NCBI GenBank assembly: GCA_041905595.1
Contig: JAYRKT010000010.1
Location: forward strand, 60,500 to 124,499
Direction: 5' to 3'
Length of the DNA: 64,000 nt
Source: Aliitabrizicola sp041905595
GTDB lineage: Bacteria; Pseudomonadota; Alphaproteobacteria; Rhodobacterales; Rhodobacteraceae
Shown here in pieces: positions 1-9,052 of the stretch. The notes under the pieces were generated by a model. That model did no database searches. It was not told where the DNA came from and saw only the letters and a list, made by a program, of their open reading frames with translations. The position numbers were made by a program, and so were the translations under genes. The number at the start of each line of letters is the position of its first letter. Position 1 is the first letter of the stretch.

Positions 1-86
1 ATCCGGTCGTCTTCCTTGCCTCGGACATGGCCAGTTTCATCACCGGTGCCGTGCTGCCGGTCGATGGCGGCTTCCTGGCCGCCTGA
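1..86 (+). CDS. Short-chain dehydrogenase/reductase, C-terminal end (partial)
   Basis: The first 86 bases, read from base 3, encode the last 27 residues of a protein and a TGA stop. The peptide contains SDMASFITGAVLPVDGGF, the usual C-terminal block of classical SDR oxidoreductases (S/T-x-FITG-x(4)-DGG). The body of the gene, with the Rossmann and YxxxK motifs, lies upstream of the window, so the substrate cannot be judged. It ends 27 bases before the E1 gene on the same strand and is probably the preceding gene of that operon. Confidence 0.8.
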   Translation, partial: PVVFLASDMASFITGAVLPVDGGFLAA

Positions 87-113
87 TCCTCCTTTCTAAT
101 CCGGACCCCTGAC

Positions 114-2297
114 ATGCCCATCCTGACCGACCTGACCCCCGCCGCACCCTGGCGCGAGATCATAGCCACACCCGAGGATCGCGCCGCGCTGGATCCCGGA
201 ACCGGCCTGACCATGCTGGCGCAGATGCACCTGATCCGCGCATTCGAGGAAAAAGTGCTGGAGCTTGCAGGTCAGGGACTGGTGCATGGCCCCGCGCATT
301 CCGCCATTGGTCAGGAGGGCGGCGCTGTGGGATCAGCGTTGGCGATGCGCCCGACCGATCAGGTCAACGGCTCGCACCGCGCGCATCACCAGTTCCTGGC
401 GAAGGCGCTGGCCTATGTCAGCGCCGAGATCGATCCGACAAAACCCTTCGGCGACGACCTGCGCGAACTGGCCAGCCGGACCCTGGCCGAAATTCTGGGT
501 CTGGCCGATGGGTTCTGCAAGGGACGCGGCGGTTCGATGCACCTGCGCTGGGGAGACAGCGGCAACCTTGGCACCAACGCCATCGTGGGCGGCGGCGTCC
601 CGATGGCGGCGGGGGCCGCCTGGGCGCACAAGCGGGCGGGCACGGGCGACGTGGTCTATACCTATTTCGGCGACGGCGCGGTCAACATCGGCTCGGTGCT
701 GGAAACGATGAACCTGGCCGCCGCATGGAAGCTGCCGATCTGCTTCTTCATCGAAAACAATCGTTACGCGGTTTCTACCAATGTCGATGAGGTGACGGCC
801 GAGACGCGCCTGTCCGCGCGCGGCCTGGCCTTCGGCATCCCATCGTTCAAGGTTGACGGGATGGATGCCCTGTCGGTCCATCTGGCCGCGCAACAGGCGA
901 ACGAGATCATGCGCGCAGGCAACGGTCCTACCATCATCGAGGCCGATCTTTATCGCTTCTTCCATCAGAACGGACCGCTGCCCGGTTCCGCCTTCGGCTA
1001 TCGCAGCAAGGAGGAAGAGGCTGAATGGCGCGGACGTGACCCGCTGAACGCCATGGCCCGCGATCTTCAACAGCGCCAGATCATCGGCGAGGATGCGGTA
1101 ACGCGGCTGCGCGCCAACTGCCAGCAGATGATGGAAGAAATCGCCGCGACCATGATCGAGACGGTCGAGGGCAGGAAGCGCATCCTTCCCGCCCTCTGGC
1201 CAGAGGAAAGCTTCCGCGACCACGGCCTGCGCGGCGATCTGTCCGAGATGACGGGCGCGCGCTATGCGGAACAGGCAACATTCACCGGCGCCATGACTGA
1301 CGACGCAAAGTTCATCGACGTGGTGGCCGATGTCATGGAACGCCGCATGGCCCAGGACGACCGCATCGTCGTCATGGGCGAGGATGTGCACCGCCTGAAA
1401 GGCGGCACCAACGGCGCAACGCGGGGCCTGTCGGCTCGCTTTCCCGATCGCTGCCTTGGCACGCCCATCTCCGAGAACGCCTTTACCGGCCTGGCCGCCG
1501 GTATGGCTGCGGATGGCCGCGTGCGGCCGGTGATTGAATTCATGTATCCCGATTTTATGTGGGTCGCGGCCGACCAGGTCTTCAACCAGATCGGCAAGTT
1601 CCGCCACATGTTCGGCGGCGACAGCGCGATGCCGCTGGTTCTGCGCACCAAGGTCGCCATGGGAACGGGCTATGGCTCACAGCACTCGATGGACCCGGCA
1701 GGGATCTTTGCGACCGCGCCCGGCTGGCGGATCGTCGCACCTGCGACGCCCTTCGACTATGTCGGGCTGATGAACTCGGCGCTGCGCTGCGACGACCCGG
1801 TGCTGGTGATCGAACATGTCGATCTTTACAATTCCAAGGGCACGGCGCCCACGGATGACCTGGATTATTGCATTCCCCTAGGCAAGGCACGGATGGTGCG
1901 CGAGGGCGGCAAGCTGACGATCCTGACCTATCTGGCCATGGTCGAGAAGACCCGCAAGGTGGTCGAGGAACTGAGCATCGATGCCGAGATCATCGACCTG
2001 CGGTCCCTGGATCGCGCGGGCCTTGACTGGGAGATGATCGAAGCCTCGGTACGCAAGACGAACAATGTGCTGATCGTCGAACAGGGCGCCATCGGGACAT
2101 CCTATGGCGGCTTTCTTGCGGATGAATTGCAGCGCCGCGTCTTTGACTATCTGGATCAGCCCATCGCCCGCGTGCATGGCGGAGAGGCCTCGCCCTCGAT
2201 CTCGAAGGTGCTGGAAGGCGCGGCCTGCGCCCGTCCGCAGGATATCGAGGCAGGCATCCGCGCCATCATGGCCGATCAGGGCCTGCCGCTGGCATAA
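114..2297 (+). CDS. Fused alpha/beta E1 component of a 2-oxoacid (acetoin-type) dehydrogenase complex
   Basis: The 727-residue protein is a ThDP-dependent decarboxylating E1 with both subunits in one chain. The alpha half (about residues 25-365) has GRGGSMH near 136 and the ThDP/Mg motif GDGAVNIGS through IENNRYAVST near 185-220. The beta half starts near residue 395 (VVADVMERRM, then VVMGEDV) and has the ENAFTGLAAGMA, HSMDP and HGGEASPSIS blocks typical of E1-beta. E1 alpha and beta are usually separate genes of about 330 residues each. The E2 gene follows after 12 bases. The alpha half most resembles acetoin dehydrogenase and related E1 proteins, but pyruvate or branched-chain 2-oxoacids are possible. 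No E3 gene is in the window, so a shared lipoamide dehydrogenase is presumably used. Confidence 0.88.
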   Translation: MPILTDLTPAAPWREIIATPEDRAALDPGTGLTMLAQMHLIRAFEEKVLELAGQGLVHGPAHSAIGQEGGAVGSALAMRPTDQVNGSHRAHHQFLAKALAYVSAEIDPTKPFGDDLRELASRTLAEILGLADGFCKGRGGSMHLRWGDSGNLGTNAIVGGGVPMAAGAAWAHKRAGTGDVVYTYFGDGAVNIGSVLETMNLAAAWKLPICFFIENNRYAVSTNVDEVTAETRLSARGLAFGIPSFKVDGMDALSVHLAAQQANEIMRAGNGPTIIEADLYRFFHQNGPLPGSAFGYRSKEEEAEWRGRDPLNAMARDLQQRQIIGEDAVTRLRANCQQMMEEIAATMIETVEGRKRILPALWPEESFRDHGLRGDLSEMTGARYAEQATFTGAMTDDAKFIDVVADVMERRMAQDDRIVVMGEDVHRLKGGTNGATRGLSARFPDRCLGTPISENAFTGLAAGMAADGRVRPVIEFMYPDFMWVAADQVFNQIGKFRHMFGGDSAMPLVLRTKVAMGTGYGSQHSMDPAGIFATAPGWRIVAPATPFDYVGLMNSALRCDDPVLVIEHVDLYNSKGTAPTDDLDYCIPLGKARMVREGGKLTILTYLAMVEKTRKVVEELSIDAEIIDLRSLDRAGLDWEMIEASVRKTNNVLIVEQGAIGTSYGGFLADELQRRVFDYLDQPIARVHGGEASPSISKVLEGAACARPQDIEAGIRAIMADQGLPLA

Positions 2298-2309
2298 GGG
2301 AACACGGAC

Positions 2310-3545
2310 ATGGCAATCGACATCACCCTGCCTTCGCTTTCGGCAGGCATGGAAGACGCGGTCATCGCGAAATGGCTGGTCGCTGCGGGCGATCCGATCA
2401 GCAAGGGCCAAGCCATAGCCGAGGTGGAAACCGACAAGGCCACAATGGAGCTTGAGGCCGAGGCCGACGGCATCCTTGGCCGCATCGACATCGCGGACGG
2501 ACAGCGCGCCGATGTGGGCCAGGTCATTGCGGTCGTGCTGGCCGATGGTGAAACCCTGTCTCCCGTGGGCGCCTCCGCCCCTGCTCCCGCGGCGACCCCG
2601 AGGACTCTGACGGAAGGTCCGGTGAGCACTGCAACGGCAGCCGCCCCTTCGACAACCGGGCGCAAGCATGCCGCATCGCCCTTGGCGCGGCGGTTGGCGG
2701 ACGAGGCAGGACTGGATCTTCAGGGCATTACCGGCAGCGGCCCGCGCGGCCGCATCGTCAAGCTGGACGTGCAGCGCCTGCTAGCCGCGACCCCTGCCCC
2801 GGTTGCGGCACCCGCCCCCGCAGTCCAACCACAGCCGCAAGCCGTCCCGCCCGGCATCGGCCCGCATAAGGCGCATCCCCTGTCGAACATGCGCCGCACC
2901 ATCGCCCGGCGCCTGGTCGAGGCGAAAACCTCGATCCCGCATTTCTACCTGTCAGTGGATTGCGAACTGGACGCGCTGCTGGCGCTGCGCGCCCAGGTGA
3001 ACAAGGGCCGCGACAAGGCCGAACGCATCTCGATCAACGATTTCGTCATCAAGGCCGCCGCCCGCGCGCTGCGCAAGGTGCCTGCCGCCAACGTAGTGTG
3101 GAACGGGGACGAGATCCTGCAACTGGCCGATATCGACATATCGGTCGCCGTGGCGACGGATGGCGGGCTGATCACGCCGATCCTGCGCGGCGCCGACCGG
3201 ATGAGCCTTGGCACGCTTTCCGCCGAGATGAAGGCTCTTGCCGCCCGCGCGCATCAGGGCAAGTTGCGCCCCGAGGAATATCAGGGTGGCGGCTTTTCGG
3301 TCTCGAACCTGGGGATGTACGGGGTGCAGACCTTTTCGGCGATCATCAACCCGCCGCAAAGCTGCATCCTTGCCGTGGGCGCGTCCCTGCGCCGTCCGGT
3401 CGGGCGCGGCGACCAGATCGTGCTGGCCGATGTGATGTCGGTAACGCTGTCGGTTGATCACCGGTCGGTGGACGGGGCGCTTGGGGCGCAGGTTCTGGCC
3501 GCCTTCAAGGACGGCATCGAAAACCCGATGAGTCTGCTGGTATAG
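2310..3545 (+). CDS. Dihydrolipoamide acyltransferase (E2) of a 2-oxoacid dehydrogenase complex
   Basis: The 411-residue E2 core protein would carry acyl groups made by the upstream E1. An N-terminal lipoyl domain (about 1-78) has the lipoylation motif ETDKATMELE with the lysine near 43. An Ala/Pro-rich linker leads to a peripheral subunit-binding domain (about 113-147, ASPLARRLADEAG then GSGPRGRIVK). A second Pro-rich linker precedes the catalytic domain (about 190-411), which ends with the active-site motif DHRSVDGA. Domain order and length are standard for a one-lipoyl E2. It sits 12 bases after E1 and 21 bases before an aldehyde dehydrogenase, all co-directional. The acyl group cannot be decided from sequence alone. 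Confidence 0.9.
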   Translation: MAIDITLPSLSAGMEDAVIAKWLVAAGDPISKGQAIAEVETDKATMELEAEADGILGRIDIADGQRADVGQVIAVVLADGETLSPVGASAPAPAATPRTLTEGPVSTATAAAPSTTGRKHAASPLARRLADEAGLDLQGITGSGPRGRIVKLDVQRLLAATPAPVAAPAPAVQPQPQAVPPGIGPHKAHPLSNMRRTIARRLVEAKTSIPHFYLSVDCELDALLALRAQVNKGRDKAERISINDFVIKAAARALRKVPAANVVWNGDEILQLADIDISVAVATDGGLITPILRGADRMSLGTLSAEMKALAARAHQGKLRPEEYQGGGFSVSNLGMYGVQTFSAIINPPQSCILAVGASLRRPVGRGDQIVLADVMSVTLSVDHRSVDGALGAQVLAAFKDGIENPMSLLV

Positions 3546-3566
3546 GACATTTAGTGGAGAACTGAC

Positions 3567-5015
3567 ATGGAACTACAGGATCCCGGCCTGCTTCGGCAGG
3601 CAGCATTGGTGGGTGGCGAGTGGATCGAGGCAAATGGCGCGGGCATTGCAGTCACCAATCCCTCGACCGGCGCGCTGATCGGGTATGTCCCGCGTCTTGG
3701 ACAAGCGGAAACCGCCCGCGCCATCGCCGCCGCCGAAACCGCGCAGAAGCTGTGGGCCAGGCGCACCGCCAAGGACCGCGCCGACACCCTGCGCGGCTGG
3801 TTCAACCTGATGATCCGGCACAAGGAAGATCTGGGCCGCATCCTGACCGCCGAACAGGGCAAGCCCCTGGCCGAGGCCGTGGGAGAGATCGCCTATGGCG
3901 CAAGCTTCATCGAATGGTTCGCCGAAGAAGCCCGGCGTGTTTATGGCGACACCATCCCCGGACATCAGCCGGACAAGCGCATCCTGGTGATGAAGCAGCC
4001 CATCGGCGTGGTCGCGGCGATCACGCCCTGGAACTTTCCCAACGCGATGATTACCCGCAAGGCCGGCCCGGCCTTTGCCGCTGGCTGCGCGATGGTGCTG
4101 AAACCGGCCTCACAGACGCCCTTCTCTGCCATCGCGCTGGCGGTTTTGGCGGAACGTGCGGGCCTGCCCTCAGGGCTGTTCAGCGTCATCACCGGATCGG
4201 CCGCGCAGATCGGCGCCGAGATGACCGCGAACCCCGTCGTGCGCAAGCTGACCTTCACCGGCTCAACCGAGATCGGGATCGAGCTTTACGCCCAAAGCGC
4301 CAAGACCATCAAGAAACTGGGGTTGGAGCTGGGCGGGAACGCGCCCTTCATCGTCTTTGACGACGCTGATCTGGACGCCGCCGTCGAAGGCGCGCTGATC
4401 GCCAAGTTCCGCAACAACGGCCAGACCTGCGTTTGCGCGAACCGCATCTATGTGCAGGACGGCGTCTATGACGCCTTCTCCGAAAAGCTGACAGCTGCAG
4501 TGGCCAGACTGAAGACCGGAGACGGTTTTACCCAAGGCGTGAACCTTGGGCCGCTGATCGACCAGGCGGCGGTCGAGAAGGTCAAGGAACATATCGCCGA
4601 TGCGGTGGCGAAAGGCGCGAAGGTCGCGCTTGGCGGCCAGCCACATGCGCTTGGCGGAACCTTCTTCCAGGCGACCGTGCTGACCGATGTGACGTCCGAC
4701 ATGGCCGTTGCCCGCGAAGAAACCTTTGGTCCCATCGCGCCCCTGTTCCGCTTTGCGCATGAGGATGAGGTGATTGCCCAAGCCAATGACACCGAGTTCG
4801 GGCTTGCGTCTTACTTCTATGCCCGCGACCTGGCGCGCGTCTTCCGCGTTTCCGAGGCGCTCGAATATGGCATGGTAGGCGTCAACACCGGCCTGATCTC
4901 GACCGCCGAGGCGCCGTTCGGCGGGGTCAAGCTGTCCGGCCTGGGGCGCGAAGGCTCGCATTTCGGAATGGATGATTTCATCGAGCTTAAATACGTCTGC
5001 CTTGGCATCGCCTGA
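3567..5015 (+). CDS. NAD(P)-dependent succinate-semialdehyde dehydrogenase-like aldehyde dehydrogenase
   Basis: This is a 482-residue ALDH-superfamily enzyme that oxidises an aldehyde to a carboxylate in the cytoplasm. TPWNFPNAMI marks the cofactor-binding region, LELGGNAPFIV carries the general-base Glu (about 254) and NNGQTCVCANR carries the catalytic Cys (about 288). The Cys-x-Cys context, KPASQTPFSA and length are typical of the GabD-type succinate/glutarate-semialdehyde group. It has a GGAGA ribosome site before the ATG. It is the last gene of the E1-E2 operon and is followed by a strong bidirectional terminator. A second, different ALDH lies convergent to it, so the two probably act on different aldehydes of one pathway. 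Confidence 0.87.
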   Translation: MELQDPGLLRQAALVGGEWIEANGAGIAVTNPSTGALIGYVPRLGQAETARAIAAAETAQKLWARRTAKDRADTLRGWFNLMIRHKEDLGRILTAEQGKPLAEAVGEIAYGASFIEWFAEEARRVYGDTIPGHQPDKRILVMKQPIGVVAAITPWNFPNAMITRKAGPAFAAGCAMVLKPASQTPFSAIALAVLAERAGLPSGLFSVITGSAAQIGAEMTANPVVRKLTFTGSTEIGIELYAQSAKTIKKLGLELGGNAPFIVFDDADLDAAVEGALIAKFRNNGQTCVCANRIYVQDGVYDAFSEKLTAAVARLKTGDGFTQGVNLGPLIDQAAVEKVKEHIADAVAKGAKVALGGQPHALGGTFFQATVLTDVTSDMAVAREETFGPIAPLFRFAHEDEVIAQANDTEFGLASYFYARDLARVFRVSEALEYGMVGVNTGLISTAEAPFGGVKLSGLGREGSHFGMDDFIELKYVCLGIA

Positions 5016-5081
5016 GCGTGAAGCGGCCCTGCCCTTTGAGGGCAGGACAACGCCCCCTGAAACGTCATGCCGGACCAACTT

Positions 5082-5108
5082 AAAAGCCCCGCCATCGCCG
5101 GGGCTTTT
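5082..5108. terminator. Bidirectional rho-independent terminator between convergent operons
   Basis: A 10-bp perfect stem (AAAAGCCCCG at 5082-5091 pairing with CGGGGCTTTT at 5099-5108) has a 7-base loop and flanking A4/T4 runs, so it can work from either strand. It lies between the convergent aldehyde dehydrogenase genes ending at 5015 and 5128. A second perfect hairpin without a T-run (8-bp stem, 5028-5046) lies just upstream. Confidence 0.85.
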
Positions 5109-5127
5109 ACCTTTCCATGCGCGGGTG

Positions 5128-6561
5128 TCAGATCATCATGGTGGTGACTGTCATGGTCGTGAGATAGGCCTCAATCCCCTCGGACCCACCTTCCGAGCCG
5201 AAGCCCGAATCGCGCACGCCGCCGAAGGGCGTCTCGGGCAAGGCCAGGGCGAAATGGTTCACGCCCAGCATGCCGGTGCGCAGTTCCGTCTGGACCCGAT
5301 GAGCCGTCGTCATCGACGAGGTAAACAGATACGACCCCAACCCGACCGGCAGGCGGTTCGCCTCGGCCAATGCCTCGTCCAGCGAGTTCACACGGATGAC
5401 CAGCGCCAAAGGGCCAAAGGGCTCTTCGTTCATCGCCAGCATGTCGGCTGTCATGCCCGACAGGATCGTCGGCTCATAGAAATAGCCGCTGTCTCCGATC
5501 CGCGCACCCCCAGTTTCAACCTTGGCGCCCTTGCTGACCGCGTCATCCACCATGTCCATCACGGTCCCCAAGCCGCTGGCCGAGGTCAGCGGACCCATCT
5601 GGGTGCCGTCCTGCGTGCCCTTGCCGACTTTCAGTTCGCGCGCCTCTTCAGCAAAGCGACGGACGAATTCGTCATGGATCGTGGCATCGACGATGAAGCG
5701 CGTGGGCGACACGCAGACCTGACCGCAATTGCGAAATTTCCACTGGACGGCCAGCGGGATCAGGTGGTCCAAGTCGGCATCGGCCGCGATGATGACCGCG
5801 CCATGGCCGCCCAGTTCCATGGTGACCTTTTTCAGCGCCTCGCCCGCCTGCGCGGCAACGATCCGGCCTACCCGGGTCGAACCCGTCAGCGAGACCTTGT
5901 GGATCTCCGGCGCCTTGATCAGCGTGTCGGACAGCTCCGATGTCGCGCCCCAGATGACCGAGATCGCCTTGGCGGGCAGACCGGCCTCCAGCAGCGCCTT
6001 GCCGATCAGCCAAGCGGTGCCAGGCGTGTCCGAGGCAGGCTTGATAACCACCGGGCAGCCTGCACCAAGCGCGGGGGCAACCTTCTGCATGGTGTTCCAT
6101 GCGGGAAAGTTCCACGGCGTGAACGCGGCGACCGGCCCGACCGGATGCTTCAAGACCTGAATGTGGATATTCGGTGCACGCGAGGGAACAATGCGGCCAT
6201 AGACACGGCGGCCTTCCTCGGCGAACCAGTCCAGCAGATCGGCCGAACCCAGCCATTCGCCGCGTGCCTCGGCCAGGGGCTTGCCCTGCTCCATCGACAT
6301 GACGCGGGCGGCGCTATCGGCCTGCGCACGCATGATGTCCGCAGCGCGGCGCATGATCTTCGATCGTTCCAGCGCCGAAAGCGCAGCCCATTCGACCCCG
6401 CCCTGTTCTGCGGCGCGGGCCGCCTCGAGCGCCTCGGGGCGACCGGCACGCGGCGCGATGGCCAGCTCGCTGCCGTCCGAAGGATCGGTCAGGCGCAAGG
6501 TTCCGGCCGAGCCTTCGCTGCGCTCCTCTCCTCCGACGATAAGGGTCAGGTTGGGATACAT
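5128..6561 (-). CDS. NAD(P)-dependent aldehyde (succinate-semialdehyde-type) dehydrogenase
   Basis: This 477-residue ALDH-family enzyme is the last gene of the long minus-strand catabolic operon. It carries TPWNFPAWNTM, the general base in MELGGHGAVII and the nucleophilic Cys in NCGQVCVSPTRF. I chose the ATG at 6561 because an AGGAG sits 7 bases upstream; the ATG 15 bases earlier has no ribosome site. The GMC oxidoreductase gene ends only 29 bases upstream of this start, which suggests a sequence in which the GMC enzyme makes an aldehyde and this enzyme oxidises it. It differs clearly from the ALDH gene ending at 5015, so it is not a recent duplicate. The true substrate is unknown. Confidence 0.86.
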   Translation of the reverse strand: MYPNLTLIVGGEERSEGSAGTLRLTDPSDGSELAIAPRAGRPEALEAARAAEQGGVEWAALSALERSKIMRRAADIMRAQADSAARVMSMEQGKPLAEARGEWLGSADLLDWFAEEGRRVYGRIVPSRAPNIHIQVLKHPVGPVAAFTPWNFPAWNTMQKVAPALGAGCPVVIKPASDTPGTAWLIGKALLEAGLPAKAISVIWGATSELSDTLIKAPEIHKVSLTGSTRVGRIVAAQAGEALKKVTMELGGHGAVIIAADADLDHLIPLAVQWKFRNCGQVCVSPTRFIVDATIHDEFVRRFAEEARELKVGKGTQDGTQMGPLTSASGLGTVMDMVDDAVSKGAKVETGGARIGDSGYFYEPTILSGMTADMLAMNEEPFGPLALVIRVNSLDEALAEANRLPVGLGSYLFTSSMTTAHRVQTELRTGMLGVNHFALALPETPFGGVRDSGFGSEGGSEGIEAYLTTMTVTTMMI

Positions 6562-6590
6562 AAGATTCTCCTGCATGAATTCGGCGGCGC

Positions 6591-8216
6591 TCAGCGCACC
6601 TGGCGGTTACCTTCCAGAACCAGATCGGCCCCCTTGGCGGCCAGCATCATCACCGCCGCCTGTGTATTGCCCGACACCATCTCGGGCATGACCGAGGCAT
6701 CGATCACCCGCAGGCCCGCGATCCCGTGCACGCGCAGTTCGGGATCGACCACCGCCATTGGGTCGGTGCCCATACGGCAGGTTCCTGCGGCATGATAGAT
6801 GGTCTGACCATTCGCCCGGGCGAATTCCAGCCATTCGGAATCGGTCCTGCAATCCGGTCCGGGACTCATCTCGGCCACGCGGAAGGCGTCCATCGGGGCC
6901 TGCGCGATGATCCTGCGCGCCAGCTTCATGCCGTCCACCATTGCGCGGCGGTCTTCCTCGTGATCCAGAAAGTTTGGCACGATCGCCGGCTGGACGTTCA
7001 GGTCGGGCGACACCGTGTGGATTGAGCCACGCGACTGCGGGCGCAACTGCGTCACGCCCAGGGTCATGCCGGGGAATTTGTCCAGCTTGCGTTCTGCCGC
7101 ATTGGCATAGCTTGCGTGCATGAAGAAGAACTGCACGTCCGGCCGATCCAGATCCTCGCGCGAGCGCAGGAAGCCATGGGTAAGGCCGGTGCCATAGGTT
7201 AGCACGCCGCGCCGCTTCAGCGCGTATTTCAGCACCTCGCCCACCAGCCGGGGTCCGCGCGTCAACTCGTTCAGGGTGACGGGCTGCGAGACGCGCCAGT
7301 TCATCCGCGTGCAGAAATGGTCGAGATAGTTCTCGCCCACGCCGGGCAGCGCATGGACAGGCTGGATGCCCGCCGCTGCCAGCCGCGCCGGATCCCCGAT
7401 CCCCGCAAGCTCCAGCAGGTGCGGCGTCTGGATCGACCCTGCGGCCAGGATCACCTCGGCCGCACGGACTTTGTGGCTCTGGCCCTTGTGGGTCACCGCG
7501 ACGCCGGTGGCCTGCCTGCCTTCCAGCAAAAGGCGGGTCACCCGGGCTCCGGTCAGCACGGTCAGGTTCGACCGCTTGCGGGCGGGGGCCAGCCAGGCGC
7601 GGTCGGCGGAATAGCGTTCTCCACCCGCCTGGTTCACCTGATACCAGCCGACGCCTTCCTGGCTTTTTCCGTTGTAATCGGGGTTGAACACCTGACCCTG
7701 CGCCTCGGCCGCCGCGATGAAGGCGCGGCCGATGTCGTTTTGCTCGACCACCTCATTGATGGGGAGGGGGCCGTCACGGCCGCGTAAGCCGTCGGGGTCG
7801 GGCTTGTCCCAACGCTCGATCGCCTTGAAATAGGGTAGCACGCCCTGCCAGTTCCAGCCGGTCGCGCCACGTTCCTGCCACAGATCGTAATCCTGCGGCT
7901 GGCCACGGACATAGATCATGCCGTTGATCAGCGTCGAACCGCCCAGTCCCTTGCCGCGCGGAATGGCGATGCGGCGGTGGTTGGTCGCAGCTTCCTCGGT
8001 GCTCCAGAAACCCCAGTTATAGCGCCTGTTCACCAGCAGCTTGTAGAACCCTGCCGGAACGCGGATCCACGGAGAACGCGCTTCGCCCCCTGCCTCGCAG
8101 AGCAGCACCTTGTTGCGGCCCGAACGGGACAGGGCCTCGGCCAGGATGCAGCCTGCGGTCCCGCCGCCGACAATGATGAAATCGAACCGCGCATCCTGCG
8201 GAAGGGCGTTTGCCAT
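6591..8216 (-). CDS. GMC-family FAD-dependent oxidoreductase (choline/alcohol dehydrogenase type)
   Basis: The 541-residue flavoprotein would oxidise an alcohol to an aldehyde and pass electrons to the respiratory chain or oxygen. The N-terminal dinucleotide-binding motif is VGGGTAGCILAEAL (about residues 16-29), followed by the GMC signature GKGLGGSTLINGMIYVRG near 85-102. The C-terminal domain carries the catalytic His in YHAAGTCRMG and the partner Asn in SGNTQAAVM. Length and motifs fit the choline dehydrogenase/BetA group, but this group also includes polyol, polyethylene glycol and aryl-alcohol dehydrogenases, and no betaine genes are near. It sits between an AroE-like gene (24 bases away) and an aldehyde dehydrogenase in one operon. 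Confidence 0.88.
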   Translation of the reverse strand: MANALPQDARFDFIIVGGGTAGCILAEALSRSGRNKVLLCEAGGEARSPWIRVPAGFYKLLVNRRYNWGFWSTEEAATNHRRIAIPRGKGLGGSTLINGMIYVRGQPQDYDLWQERGATGWNWQGVLPYFKAIERWDKPDPDGLRGRDGPLPINEVVEQNDIGRAFIAAAEAQGQVFNPDYNGKSQEGVGWYQVNQAGGERYSADRAWLAPARKRSNLTVLTGARVTRLLLEGRQATGVAVTHKGQSHKVRAAEVILAAGSIQTPHLLELAGIGDPARLAAAGIQPVHALPGVGENYLDHFCTRMNWRVSQPVTLNELTRGPRLVGEVLKYALKRRGVLTYGTGLTHGFLRSREDLDRPDVQFFFMHASYANAAERKLDKFPGMTLGVTQLRPQSRGSIHTVSPDLNVQPAIVPNFLDHEEDRRAMVDGMKLARRIIAQAPMDAFRVAEMSPGPDCRTDSEWLEFARANGQTIYHAAGTCRMGTDPMAVVDPELRVHGIAGLRVIDASVMPEMVSGNTQAAVMMLAAKGADLVLEGNRQVR

Positions 8217-8240
8217 CTTCTTGACTCCATGGCCTTGTTC

Positions 8241-9044
8241 TTACGCGTCTGGGACAGACGTCACGCCCATGTGCCGGGCCATCAGGCGGATCTGCTGGCG
8301 CAGCATCGGGCGGCCGAAATGGATCCTCGCGCCCGCTGCACGCGCGGCCGCCAAAAGGGGCGTGACCTCGGGCTCCATGATCGCCTCGGCGACGATCTGG
8401 TTGCGGTGGAAGGCCAGGTCCGACAGGGGCAGCGCGTCATCGGCGCGCAGGCCGAGCGAGGTTGCGTTGACGATCAGGTCGCGGCGCGCGGTCTCTGGCG
8501 CACCGGGGGCAATGCGGATCGAAGGGTATTTGGCCATCACCCGTTCCGCCAGATCGCGCGCCTTGTCCTGCGAGCGGTTGACGATGGTCAGGTGCGCCAC
8601 CCCGGCCTCGGCCAGGGCGAAGGCGATCGCCGCCCCTGCCCCGCCCGCGCCCAGCAGACAGACATCCATGCCAGCCACGTCGATCCCGTTCACCCCGAGT
8701 CCGCTGACGAAGCCCTTGCCGTCCAGCATCGCGCCGATCAGCCGCCCATCGGGATCGCGGCGGATCGCGTTAACCGCGCCGATGGCTGCGGCATCCCCGA
8801 CTGTGTCGTCGCACAGCGCCAGCACATCGGTCTTGTGCGGAACGGTGACGATCAACCCGCCAAGGTTCTCCAGACCGCGCAGCATGTTGATGAATTGCGA
8901 AAGGTTCTGGGGCAGCACATGGAAGGGCACCAGTACCCCGTCATGGCCGATCGAGGCAAAGAGATTGTTCATCTCCTCCGGGGTCTTCACATGCGAGATG
9001 GGGTTGGCAACGATGCCGTAAAGCCTGGTATGTCCGGTAATCAT
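8241..9044 (-). CDS. Shikimate dehydrogenase-like oxidoreductase with altered substrate pocket
   Basis: This 267-residue protein has the AroE fold: an N-terminal substrate domain and a C-terminal Rossmann domain with LLGAGGAGAAIAFAL. The catalytic Lys is kept (VTVPHKTDV) and so is the Asp of the NTDG region (MLDGKGF). The N-terminal Ser-x-Ser-x-Ser-Pro shikimate-binding motif of true AroE is replaced by NPISHVKTPEEM. That change and the catabolic setting argue for a relative acting on another hydroxy acid or cyclitol, or on quinate, rather than aromatic amino-acid synthesis. The ATG at 9044 was chosen because it follows 8 bases after the SDR stop; a longer reading would run through the SDR gene. 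Confidence 0.8.
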   Translation of the reverse strand: MITGHTRLYGIVANPISHVKTPEEMNNLFASIGHDGVLVPFHVLPQNLSQFINMLRGLENLGGLIVTVPHKTDVLALCDDTVGDAAAIGAVNAIRRDPDGRLIGAMLDGKGFVSGLGVNGIDVAGMDVCLLGAGGAGAAIAFALAEAGVAHLTIVNRSQDKARDLAERVMAKYPSIRIAPGAPETARRDLIVNATSLGLRADDALPLSDLAFHRNQIVAEAIMEPEVTPLLAAARAAGARIHFGRPMLRQQIRLMARHMGVTSVPDA

Positions 9045-9052
9045 GGCGGGCC

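Noticed and set aside
4972..6795. 607-codon open frame on +
   Set aside because: It lies antisense to the second aldehyde dehydrogenase, which has clear motifs; Arg/Gln/His-rich low-complexity translation is typical of a GC-rich shadow frame.
6591..8216. Calling the GMC oxidoreductase choline dehydrogenase (betA)
   Set aside because: No betaine aldehyde dehydrogenase, betI or choline transporter nearby; the family is too broad for that name.
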